The notes under the pieces were generated by a model. The model saw nothing but the letters and a program-made list of their open reading frames with translations. It did no database searches and was not told the DNA's origin. The translations under genes were made by a program, and so were the position numbers. Source: Prunella strophiata (Eukaryota > Chordata > Aves > Passeriformes > Prunellidae). From it: a stretch of DNA of 64,000 nt. This document shows positions 22,090-32,802 of the stretch, in pieces. Location: NCBI GenBank assembly GCA_036583965.1, contig JAZBQD010000019.1, positions 558,001 through 622,000 of the forward strand, in the 5' to 3' direction. Every line of letters starts with the position of its first letter. The first letter of the stretch is position 1.

Positions 22090-22271
22090 CCAATATCCAA
22101 CCTATAGGTACCCTTTTCCAGCCTAAAGCCATTCCCTGTGTCCTGTCCCTTCATCCTTGTCCCCAGTCCCTCTCCAGCTCTCCTGGAGCCCCTCCAGGCT
22201 CTGCCAGGGGCTCTGAGCTCTCCCTGGAGCCTTCTCCTCTCCAGGTGAACATTCCCAGCTCTCCCAGCCTG
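22090..22271 (-). mobile_element. CR1 LINE internal fragment
   Basis: GCCATTCCCTGTGTCCTGTC, CCCAGTCCCTCTCCAGCTCT and CCTTCTCCTCTCCAGGTGAA are read in reverse. The usual 3' end is not attached. It abuts a plus-strand CR1 3' piece at 22272. Confidence 0.85.
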
Positions 22272-22345
22272 AGATAGTGGAAATTGTCCTTTTTCCTGGC
22301 AGGGTTTGGAATAAAATGGGCTTTAAACTCCTTCCCAACCCAAAC
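22272..22345 (+). mobile_element. CR1 LINE 3' end fragment abutting an opposite one
   Basis: GAGATAGTGGAAATTGTCC, then GGCTTTAAACTCCTTCCC and AACCCAAACTGTACTGGAAT match a CR1 3' end in plus orientation. It begins where the minus-strand fragment stops, giving an opposed junction. Confidence 0.7.
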
Positions 22346-22968
22346 TGTACTGGAATTACAAGCTTAAAGCTTTTCCTTTCAAGCTGAAAGCTCATCCCTA
22401 GAACCCCTTTAATGCTCTGGGGCAGATTTTCCATAAGGCTTTTCTTCCCTGTGCTGCCTGAAGACCTAATTTCCACCAAAAAATGAAGAATTCACAGGGA
22501 TCACTGCCCAAATTATTTTTTTTTTTCGCTTAAAACTTCCCCTTTCTGAGAAAACAAGCAGCATAAAGACAATTTCCCTTGGGTGGGCTGCAGGCATTGC
22601 TACAAGCCGGGTTTTGGTGTGAGCTTTGTTAAACCCTGCTCATGTTCTCCCTTTCAGGGCTGGGGTTTAATCACTCCCCGTGCAACTGATGTGGATCCAT
22701 TTGTCCAGGAAGAGAATTTCCACGGAAAATCAGCAACCTGCTCTGTGCCTGGGGAATATCTAAATATAAACACCCTGGCAGGGGCCAAACTTCATTTTCT
22801 CAGAGCGTGGTCGGGCTCAGAGTGGGCTCGTTACACAGAGCAGGGACACAAATAAAGGTCAGCGGGAGCCTCTGGCTTGGAAATTGCTGGAAAAAACAAA
22901 ACACATTCCTGTGGTTGAGGAATGATGTGGCAAGAATGAGTTGGTTTGTGTTTATCAGGGAAATTTTT

Positions 22969-22970
<2 letters not shown>
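22346..22970. other. Non-coding stretch, no gene recognised
   Basis: I see no supportable feature here other than a short T tract near 22518-22526. Confidence 0.4.

Positions 22971-23038
<68 letters not shown>
22971..23038. repeat. Homopolymer tract of 68 T
   Basis: Sixty-eight consecutive T occur after CAGGGAAATTTTTTC. This may be the tail of a minus-strand retrocopy, though no retrocopied sequence is recognisable upstream on that strand. The length in the assembly is probably unreliable. Confidence 0.95.
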
Positions 23039-23039
<1 letters not shown>

Positions 23040-23349
23040 TGTTGTCCCTGCTTCCCTCAGCTCTGTTCCCGCTCTGTTCTTCCACGAGGGAGCTGTGGGT
23101 GCTCTGGGCTGGAGAGCAAGGGTTGGTCCATATGAGATAAAAATTCCTGCCCACATTCCTGAGTCCACAAAGCTCTCCCAGTTTTGGGATCTGTGGTGTC
23201 CTCAAGAATTTGCTGTGCTCAGACCTGTCCTGGGAATTTCCCAGGATATCCCTCACAGCACTTCCCTCTGTTTGCTCAGGGTGACCTCACCTGGATCCTC
23301 TAGGAGTTTATTTAATGTTTGTTCTGCTTTACTCTGCTCACACTGAGAT

Positions 23350-23724
23350 TTAAAACCTCACCTGGAGACTCTGTCCAGCTCTGGGAAAGATGTGGAGACC
23401 ACAGAGCTGCTTCAAGGGTTGAAGCTGTTCTGGAGCCAGGCTGGGAGAGCTGGGGGTGCTCACCTGGAGAGGAGAAGGCTCCAGGGAGAGCTCAGAGCCC
23501 CTGGCAGGGCCTGAAGGGGCTCCAGGAGAGCTGGAGAGGGACTGGGGACAAGGGATGGAGGGACAGGACACAGGGAATGGCTCTAAGCTGGAAAAGGTTA
23601 GATTTAGGTTGGATATTGGGAAGGAATTCTTGGCTGGGAGGGTGGGGAGGGGCTGGGCTGGAATTCCCAGAGCAGCTGTGGCTGCCCCTGGATCCCTGGC
23701 AGTGCCCAAGGCCAAGGGTGGACA
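23350..23724 (+). mobile_element. CR1 LINE fragment truncated by assembly gap
   Basis: The CR1 region runs from CACCTGGAGACTCTGTCCAG through GGAGAGGAGAAGGCTCCAGG, GGGACTGGGGACAAGGGATG, GGACACAGGGAATGGCTC, TTGGATATTGGGAAGGAATT and CCTGGCAGTGCCCAAGGCC. It stops at the N run just where the final ~120 bases of the CR1 should follow. Confidence 0.9.
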
Positions 23725-24224
23725 NNNNNNNNNNNNNNNNNNNNNNNNNNNNNNNNNNNNNNNNNNNNNNNNNNNNNNNNNNNNNNNNNNNNNNNNNNNN
23801 NNNNNNNNNNNNNNNNNNNNNNNNNNNNNNNNNNNNNNNNNNNNNNNNNNNNNNNNNNNNNNNNNNNNNNNNNNNNNNNNNNNNNNNNNNNNNNNNNNNN
23901 NNNNNNNNNNNNNNNNNNNNNNNNNNNNNNNNNNNNNNNNNNNNNNNNNNNNNNNNNNNNNNNNNNNNNNNNNNNNNNNNNNNNNNNNNNNNNNNNNNNN
24001 NNNNNNNNNNNNNNNNNNNNNNNNNNNNNNNNNNNNNNNNNNNNNNNNNNNNNNNNNNNNNNNNNNNNNNNNNNNNNNNNNNNNNNNNNNNNNNNNNNNN
24101 NNNNNNNNNNNNNNNNNNNNNNNNNNNNNNNNNNNNNNNNNNNNNNNNNNNNNNNNNNNNNNNNNNNNNNNNNNNNNNNNNNNNNNNNNNNNNNNNNNNN
24201 NNNNNNNNNNNNNNNNNNNNNNNN
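23725..24224. other. Assembly gap, 500 N
   Basis: Exactly 500 N, a round number typical of a placeholder of unknown true length. CR1 sequence borders it on both sides in plus orientation, so the break probably came from repeat collapse. Long frames reported across it are meaningless. Confidence 0.99.
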
Positions 24225-25015
24225 GCTGGCACCTCTTGTTAGGAGGTGGGAAAAGGGGAAAAGGCCTCAAGTTGCACCAAGGGAGGGGAGTTGGGATATC
24301 AGGAAAAAAATTATTCTCTGGAAGTGTGGTGAAGTATTGGAGTCACCATCCCTGGAGCTGTTCAAAAACCGTGAGAATATGATGGGAAAATGGAGTTGGG
24401 AAGGGGCTGGAGCACCAGGAGGGGCTGAGGGACCTCAAATTCTGTGCCCATTTCTGGGCCCTGCATGAAAAGAAGACATGGAGGGGCTGGAGAGTGTCCA
24501 GGGAAGGGAACAGAACTGGAAAGGGGCTGGAGCACCAGGAGAGGCTGAGGGACCTCAGATCCTGGCTGGACACGAGCCAGGTGTGCCCAGGTGGGCACAA
24601 AGAGGCCAAAGGCTCCTGGGATGGATCAGGAATTGTTTGGGAGCAGGACCAGGGTGGGGATTGTCCCCGTGTTGGACACTGTGAAGGACCTCAAATCCCG
24701 AGGGCAGCTCTGAACCCCTCAGGACAAGGAGGACATGGAGAGGCTGGAGAGTGTCCAGGGAAGGGAACAGAGCTGGGAAGGGGCTGGAGAATCCCTGAGC
24801 AGCTGGGAAGGGGCTGAGCCTGGAGCAGAGGAGGCTCAGGGGGCCCTTGTGGCTCTGCACAGCTCCTGACAGGAGGGCACAGCCGGGGGATCGGGCTCTG
24901 CTCCAGGGAACAGGGACAGGAGCAGAGGGAACGGCCTCAGGCTGGGCCAAGAAAAGTTGAAATTGGATATAAGGAAGAATTTCTTTATGGAAGGGGTTGG
25001 GACAGGCTGGAATCC
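24225..25015 (+). mobile_element. Composite of several CR1 LINE fragments
   Basis: CR1 blocks follow each other out of consensus order. They are GCCTCAAGTTGCACCAAGG to GTCACCATCCCTGGAGCTG (24264-24360), GGAGTTGGGAAGGGGCTGGA (24390 on), GACACGAGCCAGGTGTGCCC (24568 on), GGACATGGAGAGGCTGGAGA (24732 on), GAGCCTGGAGCAGAGGAGGC (24817 on) and GAAATTGGATATAAGGAAGA (24958 on). The block carrying GTCCAGGGAAGGGAACAGA is present twice, so at least two insertions or a duplication are involved. Confidence 0.85.
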
Positions 25016-25038
25016 CTGGACTTCCATCCCTGGGCACT

Positions 25039-25215
25039 CTCCAGCTCCTCAAAGTCCTTCTTGTCAGGAGAGGCCCAGAGCTGCCCCCAGGATTTGAGAT
25101 CCCTCACAGTGCCCAGCACAGGGGACAATCAGGACATTCCCTGCCCTGCTCCTGCTCCCACAAAATTCCCCATCCATCCCAGGAGCCTCTTGCTCACCTG
25201 GGCACCCCTGGCTCA
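25039..25215 (-). mobile_element. CR1 LINE fragment in opposite orientation
   Basis: TCCTTCTTGTCAGGAGAGGC, CCCAGGATTTGAGATCCCTC and CACCTGGGCACCCCTGGC are the reverse complement of the segment around 24568-24740. Together they form an imperfect inverted repeat with arms of about 170 bases and a ~300-base loop. Confidence 0.8.
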
Positions 25216-26284
25216 TGTCCAGCTGCTGTCACCTTTTCGTGGGGACATTGAACACCTGAATTGCTTGAAACGGGAGCAGAATCAGGTACAGGGACCTCAG
25301 GAGGGCCAGGCCCAGCCCTGGTGCCACAAAAGGCTGTCAATAATTTTGTCACTCAGTGCCAGAGGTGTTCAGGTGGCCATGACCTCCCTGGCTCTGGAAG
25401 CACAGCACTGATTTTCCATGGAGTTGTTAATAAACTCTGCTTCCCGATCCTGTTGTAGATTTACCCCTTATCTGACCAGGAAATCTGGTTTGCTTAAAGT
25501 TAATCCTGGCTCAGCCTCAGAAAATCTTGGTATTATCAGATCCATTCTTCATTGAGCAATGCTGTCATCACCCACAACCAGGAAATGTTATTTTTTTTTT
25601 CTTTCATAATGACAAATAAGAAACTGAGTCGCAGCAAATATGTTCTTAATCAAAGTATTTCCTTTTACAGGGAAAAATCTGAGTGCAAATGCTCAGTCTG
25701 CATCCTTAGGTGAACTATTATTTAGCAAAAGGATTTATTGCTCACCAGCAAGACATCCCCACCATTCAAATGTAGTTAAAATAGTCAAGTTCAGATATTT
25801 AATTATGGTAAGAAATTCCCTTCTATTACACTCAGTTTATGGCTCTTCCATCACCAATATTAGAGCAAGACAAAAATCATCCCTAAACCCCATAATTTCT
25901 GAATTTTGGGTGCATGGAGGTAAAGTTTTTGGGGACATAGCTGATACCTGCTTATCACCCAGCTGAATAATGAGCATTTCCACAAATGTGGCATTGTGTG
26001 GCTTTGATGTGCAGGCTGTAAATTCCCAAATCGGCTTTCTGATTTTTATCCTTTCCAAGATTGAATTATATATATTTAAAGGGAGCAGTGAATTCATTTT
26101 GGTTTTTTGGATTCAAGCTGCACTGCTCGATCAGGAGCTCTCTGTAAACTCTTGCTGCCTGTGCTGTTCCCTGGATAAAAGGCCTTGGATGGTTGATGCT
26201 GTTTTGTGTCAATTCCACTGCTGGAACTTGGAAACTCTGATTTATCATCCAGGCTGCATCTGGAGCATTTGGAATTGGTGTAGG
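25216..26284. other. Non-coding stretch, base composition unlike the flanks
   Basis: From about 25480 to 26110 the sequence lacks the GGAATTCC-rich and CR1-like words of its surroundings. It contains many short AT-rich words such as TATTTAATTATGG and ATTATTTAGC. No repeat, exon or splice context is convincing. A 108-codon open frame at 25640 has no domain. It may be an older single-copy or conserved non-coding segment. Confidence 0.35.
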
Positions 26285-26502
26285 ATCATGGAATCATGGA
26301 ATAGTTTGGGATGGAAGGACCTCAAAACTCATCCCATTCCATGGGCAGGGACACCTCCCACTGTCCCAGGCTGCTTCTAAGCCCCAGTGTCCAACCTGGC
26401 CTTGGGCACTGCCAGGGATCCAGGGGCAGCCACAGAATTCTCTGGGAATTCCATCCCAGCCCCTTCCCACCCTCCCAGCCAGGAATTCCTTCCATATTGC
26501 CA
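26285..26502 (-). mobile_element. CR1 LINE 3' end fragment
   Basis: ATCATGGAATCATGGAATAG, TCCCACTGTCCCAGGCTGC, CCTTGGGCACTGCCAGGGAT and CCCTCCCAGCCAGGAATTCC are CR1 in reverse. Confidence 0.9.
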
Positions 26503-28329
26503 AGTGGAGACCCAGGAGTCCATCAGGATGAATAGAAACAAGAACTGATGGAAAAGTGAGCCTTGGGAAGAAGGAATCAGCAGAGATATTTTTATGACCC
26601 AGGAGAAACAGGAAACATTTCCCAGTTTTCTTCTTGCATCCACTGGGGCTCCCTGGCAGGTAACCATGGCAATTAAAGGTTTGAGAAGAATCAGACAAAT
26701 TTGGGTAGAAATTGTTTCTCCTCACAAGCCATATGGAAAAGATGATTCATCCAGGAGGGAACAAAAAAAAAAAAAAAAAAATTCCAACAAGGCAGCAATG
26801 CACAGGAAGGAAACATCAGAAACATCAGCCCTCGAGGCAGGAACTGCACTGATCCCAAATCCCTGGCTCCTGTGGGCTCCCACAGCTGAACCCAAAGCCA
26901 GGAAGTCTCCAGCAGGTTCCAATTTTTCCCAACCTGCTCTCAAGGAGCAGCTGATCAGAGCACATCAAGCTTTTGATGGCACAGCCAAGGGAAATCTCCC
27001 CAGTTATCTCATTAGCACCAATCCCATCGCTCTGCCGGCTTCGGGAACGTAAATGGAGGCAGACATGGGGCCTGTGATCCTGTTTGCTAGTTTGAAGTTG
27101 TGTCTGATTTATATTTCCTTGTGTTTTCCAGGAAAACCATGTGGAACTGGGCGGTTAAAGGGCCAAATGGGAGGTGAGGGCAGTGCCTGTGCCACCCTTC
27201 AGCTTTGGTAGGGTCTCAGTCCCAGGGGATTCACCATGTACCTCTGGAATAATGTCACATTTTCCTCTCCTTGGACTGCAGCAGCTCCCAGGCTCTGAAG
27301 ACAGCCAGGTATTTTAGGGAAGAAATCCCAACAGCCTGATGGACCCAAACCCTGGGGCTGCTCTGGTTCCTCCCAGGGTTGTGGCTCTGGATGGTTTTGA
27401 TCAGAGCCTGATGAAATCAGTCACAGGAAGCTCCTCGCTCACTCATCTGGAGTTGGCTCTTTATGGGAGCTTTCTCATTTCCAGAGGATTTCCTGGGAGC
27501 TGCAGCACTCCCCTCACATCTTCATTAGCATCACTCATTCCAGGCTGGTTGGTGGGAAGAGATGAAGCTGTGGTGTCATCCCATCATCCCACCCCATTTC
27601 CCTCGGTGTGCACGCGAGCCCTTCCTGTCACCTGCTGGTGTCAGGCTGGGAAATTAAACCCCAAGCCTGCTTTCCCTGCATTCATTATTTATTGCCCTTC
27701 AGCAACCAGGAGCTCGTTGCTTTTCATGGATGAGGTGGGAATGAGCTTTCCCACATTCCCCTTTCCACGAGCAACTCCCCCTATCCTCCCCAGCTTAAGG
27801 TCTGATGTAATTGGCATTAACAGAGCGTTAGCAAATTGCCCAGGGGCATCCAAACCCTCTCCGTGAACGTGAGGACTTCAGGGTGAGGAACAAAGTGGAA
27901 TTAAAAGGATTCCGGATAAATTTGGCTCCCAGCTTGGCAGGCTGATGAAGCAAACCCTCGTGTCAGAAGCCACTTTGCCTTGGGGGGGAAAAGTCACTTT
28001 GCTGTCCTGGAAATGTCACTGGAATAGAGATGAGCTGCACCTTGTCGAGTTCTCTCTGCAGCTGCTTCTCCAGGAGAAGCTTTGCCCCGGGCAGGACCTG
28101 CTTGCTGCTCCCAGCAGCTTTTCCAGCAGCTGCAAATGTGTCCTGAGGAAGCCCCGTGGGAGCTGTTTCCCGTTTTCCTTGAATCCTCACAGCCTGGGGA
28201 TTGAAATAAACCAGGCAAAGGTGTCTGCTGCAGGAAGGTCAGCAGAGGAGCAGCGGTTTTGGTGGCCAAAAATGGCCTCGGTGCAGAAGCAAGAAGATGT
28301 TCAAGGTGACTTCTAAATTTTTATTTTAT
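26503..28329. other. Non-coding stretch, no gene recognised
   Basis: This contains an A tract near 26763-26780. A 175-codon plus-strand frame at 27339-27866 is the longest outside repeats, but it shows no domain, signal peptide or compositional support. I see no transposon end. Confidence 0.4.
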
Positions 28330-28497
28330 GCTCAGAGAGGCTGTGGCTGTCACTGGATCCCTGGCAGTGTCCAGGGCTGGGTTGGATGAGGCTTGGAGCA
28401 ACCTGGGATAGTGGGAAGTGTCCCTGCCATGGCAGGGGTGGGACTGGATGGGCTTTAAGATCCTCCCAACCCAAACCATTCAATGATTCTATGAATT
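28330..28497 (+). mobile_element. CR1 LINE 3' end fragment with tail
   Basis: AGGCTGTGGCTGTCACTGG, GCTTGGAGCAACCTGGGATA, GTCCCTGCCATGGCAGGG, CCCAACCCAAACCATTCAAT and GATTCTATGA complete the CR1 3' end in plus orientation. Confidence 0.9.
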
Positions 28498-29427
28498 CAT
28501 TTGTGTCCACAACATCTAAAACCTCAGAAAAAGAGGTTTTCTGAAGGCAACAGACTGCAAATCTTGATTCCAGGTAGGATCACGTTAGTGGTGGGCAGAC
28601 CCCGAAGTTCAGGCCTGGGAATGGGATTCCTCTTACCCAACTTGAGCTGTTTGGATCCTGACATCTTCAGATTGGAATGTGGATTCCTGGAAGCATCCAC
28701 CCCCCTGTGCTGTTGAGGGAGTCCCAGCATCTGCTGAAGCACAGCCACTCTTCAGTCCATCACCTCCACACAGCTGCACTTAGGTGGGATAAGTCCCTGT
28801 TTTACAGATCCCTGATGGAATTCAATCTGTGTCCAAGGACAGATGAACATATTACCCTCTCCCAAATTGTTTTCCATCCCTATTTTAAGTGAGTGGGGGA
28901 TCTCATTATAAAAATTGCAGAGAAATGTCTCGTTTATGTCATTGTCACCAGCAGTTTCTGCTGTCTCTATTTCATGTTGGCAATTCAGATTTAAATTATT
29001 ACAATATCACTGGACCAGTGATACTCTGCTCTGTGATCTCCTCTTGAAAGTCATTCCTGAATGACAGAACATTTGGAAAAGCTGATGTGGGGAAATGTTG
29101 TGTGATTCTCTGCTGCCATTAGGAAGGAAGGAAGGAAAGAGACACAGTGATTTTCCTCCTTAACTTTTCCTTCCTTCCCTTTTCCCTCGGGATATCCAAG
29201 GAAGCTGGCAAGGTGTCAGCCAGAGCTGTGCCAGCTCATGAGGGCAGCAGCACATGGATAAATGGAAGTACAGAAGATTCCCAGCTGATTCCAACACCAT
29301 TAACTGCATGCTCAGAGATGAGGAACACTCTGGTTCTTCCTGAAGGTTATGAGCTCCCAAACTGAAGCTCAATTAGTTTTGTCAACAGATTCCAGGCTTT
29401 CCCCACTTTTTCTGTGATTTGACAGTT
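28498..29427. other. Non-coding stretch, no gene recognised
   Basis: I see no supportable feature here apart from a short (GGAA)n run near 29122-29137. Confidence 0.45.
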
Positions 29428-29628
29428 CACAGAAGCCCAGGATGGTTTGTGTGGGAAGGGGCATTAAATCCCATCCCATTCCAACCCTTTTCCATAGCAG
29501 GGACATCTTCTGCTGTCCCAGGGATGCTCCCAAATTTGGTCCAACCTGGCCTTGGACACTTCCAGGGATCCAGGGGCAGCCACAGCTTCTCTGGGCACCC
29601 TGTGCCAGGGCCTCCCCATCCTCACAGG
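29428..29628 (-). mobile_element. CR1 LINE 3' end, left arm of an inverted pair
   Basis: AGCCCAGGATGGTTTGTGTG, CCATCCCATTCCAACCC, CTTGGACACTTCCAGGGATC and CAGCTTCTCTGGGCACCC are CR1 in reverse. It joins directly to an opposite CR1 at 29629. Confidence 0.9.
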
Positions 29629-29895
29629 AGGTGTCCAAGACCAGGTTGGACACTGGGGCTTGGAGCAACCTGGGATAGTGGAAGGTGTCCTACCCATGTC
29701 AGGAGGTGGATCTGGATGGGCTTTGAGGTTCCTTCCCACCCAAATCATTCCATGTCTCAGTGATTCTCTGATGCTGTGATCTCATGATCCTGTCATTCTC
29801 TGTTCCCATGATCCCATGGATCCTATGATTCCATAATTCCATGTTTCTGCCTTCTCCAATCCCATGTTTCTCTGATCCTGTGATCCCGTGGCTCC
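29629..29895 (+). mobile_element. CR1 LINE 3' end with expanded degenerate tail
   Basis: GGTGTCCAAGACCAGGTTGG, GGAGCAACCTGGGATAGTGG and GGTTCCTTCCCACCCAAATC are CR1 plus. They are followed from 29755 by about 140 bases of degenerate 7-9-base words such as GTGATCTCATGATCC and ATGATTCCATAATTCC. This tail is much longer than at other copies here. Confidence 0.85.
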
Positions 29896-32100
29896 AGGCT
29901 GGGTTTGCCATGCCCAACCAACCCTTGCCCTGTGTTTTCATCCCTGGTCCTCTCCTCCGAGGCCACCCCTCCTGCTGGATCCCATCACTCCCAGCATGGT
30001 CACCCCTATTCCACCACCTGCCAGCTTCCATTTCCTGGGGGAGCTTTTCCAGCCTCCAGCTCTGTGCCAGCATCTCCAGGGAAAGTTTCCTGATGGGATC
30101 AGGGGGGATGGCAGAGAAAAGCTCAAAAATGATGATTTTGAACAAAGAGAAACCTCTGCCCACTCACTGGTGATCAGACTGAATTATCTGCAGCCTGAGA
30201 GCAGCAGGAATCTGCTGGATCTTCTTGGCCAAACTTCCAGTGGCCTGAACCTCTCACATCTCCACTTCCAGCTGTGTCCCAAAGCTCATCCCTCCTTCCC
30301 ACTGGGATCATCCCTGGAGGCCAGGAGAAGCCTTTCATCCCTCAGACCCCTTTGGCCAATCTTTATCTCCTTTGAGCCCCATAGCTGGGGGTGCTCCAAG
30401 GTTTTTTGTTTCAGTTTTATCTTCTTTCCCACCACATCCCCATTGCTCACCTCTCCAAAGCCCCATGGTTTCATTCATTTCATCTTGTGCTGCAGAAAAT
30501 GTGATGCCATCTTCAAGAAACTTCCCACTGTGCATTAATTTCTTTCCCCATAATTGTATTTATATTTCAACAAATAGGCTTGAAGTGCATTATTATTCTA
30601 AAATGAGGGCTAATGGCTTTCAGCACTTTCCTGCAGCTAATTGTGCATTTATTTCCCAGCTTTGATGGCTCACAAAGAATTCCAGTTCTTCATTTACATG
30701 AAACAACTGTGAAGGAGAAATTAACTGGCTGCTTATTTCATCTACTGCATTTATTTTTTCACTCCCTGAAAAACTCGACACAAACTGTTGGTGTCCATCA
30801 AATAATTCCTTTCCCAGAGGCAGAGCCCCATTAGGAAAACATTTCCCTAAATGAGGAACACCAATCTTCAGCCACCCCCCAACGAGAAAAAATGGAAGAA
30901 GAGCAATTTATTGCTGCTCTTGTGTCACTCCAGAACATAAAAATTCACATTTTGTTCGTAGCAGGGTGGACACAAATTTGTTTTAAGGTCGTCGGATCCT
31001 GTGACACAATTTCAGGGGGGTCACTGAAGACATTCCTGGCTCTGGTGTGGAATTCCAAGGAGTCTGGACAGAATGGGAGATTGGGACAACACCACCCACA
31101 GCTAAATAATTTTCCTTTCATAATTAACAATGTGGTTCTTGTATCCTTATGGATCCCTGGGAGCTGCAGGAGATTTGGACCTTCTGAAATTCCAGGACTC
31201 CATGAGAAGGAAGGAAGCTCTTAATCCACAAATTCTTTCTTTTGGATCACCCACCCTCTTAAATAGTCCCCAAAATTCAGACTTAGAGCAGTTTCTTAAG
31301 CCATAAAATCATCAATCTTTCATTAAAATGCTCAAACCTTCAGCAGGGTTGAAATGAAACTGCCTGGATTTAACTCTCCCTTTCCCAACCTATTTTTTTT
31401 TTTTCCCAAGGAACTCAACTATTTCCTCTCAGGTAACATGGCTGTTTTCCTTATTTTATTTTTCCTGGAAGAAAAGCAGAGAGAAGGAATTAATCCAACA
31501 ACAACCTTGACGAAGGGAAGAAAAGTTAATTGAAAAGTGTGATGAGAACCCTGAGCTCATTCCAGCCTGGGCAGCAATGGAAACATTGGTATTGACAAAG
31601 AAAAATTAAAATTTTCTCCAGAGTTCAAACACTGTTAATAAATGTGGGAAGATGATGCCCAGAATCCTCAGGGAAGTAGCCTGAGGGCACATTCCCTGCT
31701 ATTGCAAATTCTGTGGAAAAGTACAGTATTCAACACTACAAATTCTCTTTTTTTTAAAAGCAAACTGAGTCTGGGCAACACCTTCAGCCTAAGTTTTACT
31801 TCATTTTAGGTCTGTTTTCAGGGGATTTCTGAAAGGTGGAACCTGCTGGGAAGGAAGAAGAGTTTTTGTGGGAGAGAGCAGCTCTCCCCCATCCCATGGG
31901 ATGTGCTGTCCCGTGGCCAGGGGCTGCTCCAGACGGTGTTTGCTCACAGCATGATGGTCACTATCCCATAAAACAATCCAGCAGAGCCGTAGAATTGCTG
32001 GAAAATAATCCAGGGGAAGATGGAAAGGAATTATTTCTCCCCATCAACCTCTAAGCCATGCTCTGGTAAAGGCCCAGAGGTACAGAACAATTCCATGGAA
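29896..32100. other. Non-coding stretch, no gene recognised
   Basis: A 216-codon plus frame (29888-30538) and a 154-codon minus frame overlap here. Neither has a domain, and both look like chance frames in GC-richer DNA. The part from 30540 to 30800 is AT-rich with homeodomain-type TAATTG words and could be single copy. A T tract lies near 31390-31403. Confidence 0.4.
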
Positions 32101-32256
32101 CTCCAGAATGCTTTGGGTTGGAAGGGACAATAAAACCCATCTCATTTCATCCCCTACCATGGGCAGGAACACCTTCCACTACCCCAGGGTGCTCCAAGCT
32201 CCATCCAACCTGGCCTTGGACACTTCCAGGAGCAGCCACAGCTCCTCTGTCCAACC
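32101..32256 (-). mobile_element. CR1 LINE 3' end fragment
   Basis: TCCAGAATGCTTTGGGTTGG, CACCTTCCACTACCCCAGGG and CCTGGCCTTGGACACTTCC are CR1 in reverse. Confidence 0.85.
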
Positions 32257-32544
32257 TTCATTAATTAGGATATTCCCTCAGCAGTGTTTTCTGTTCTCAG
32301 AAATCCCCCATCCTCCAGAAGTTTTGTTCCAAACATGCAAAGGCAGTGAATGAACCATCCTCAGCAACAAGAAAAATTGAGGGAATATCCAAACCCTGCT
32401 CCAGAGCCAGTGGGAAATACAGGCAGAGGTGATGACTGGGGTGATCCAGAGCAAATCCTGAATCCTGGATTCCTGGGGTGAAGCAGCTGCTATTCCCACA
32501 TGGAGAGGGAACACAGGTGGTTTTTACCTGGTTCTCCCGAGGTA

Positions 32545-32802
32545 AAAAGAAGGAATGAGAGGAAACAGTCTCAGGTTGTGCCAGGGGAGGTTTAGAATTG
32601 GATATTATGGAGACTTTCTCCACAGAAAATGTTATTAGGCACTGGAACAGGCTGCCCAGGACAGGGATGGAGCTGCCATCCCAAAAACCACATGGATGTG
32701 GCACTTGGGGACATGTTTAGTGGTGGACAAGGTGGGGCTGGGATTCACAGCTGGGATTGATGATCTTGCAGGACTTTTCCAGCCTTAACAATCCCATGAT
32801 TT
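32545..32802 (+). mobile_element. CR1 LINE 3' end fragment, CTTTTCCAGCCTTAACAATC type
   Basis: GAGGAAACAGTCTCAGGTTG, GCCAGGGGAGGTTTAGAATT, CTGGAACAGGCTGCCCAGGA, GGCACTTGGGGACATGTTTA and ACTTTTCCAGCCTTAACAAT follow CR1 order. This is the same subfamily as the LTR-split element at 9949-10815. Confidence 0.9.

Noticed and set aside
23319..24382. Frames of about 300 codons across the N run
   Set aside because: They are created by translating 500 N as unknown residues.
27339..27866. 175-codon open frame on the plus strand, outside known repeats
   Set aside because: No recognisable domain, no codon or motif support, no splice or promoter context. GC-richer DNA yields such frames by chance.
29888..30538. 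216-codon open frame on the plus strand
   Set aside because: Overlaps other frames of similar length, begins in the degenerate CR1 tail region and has no domain.
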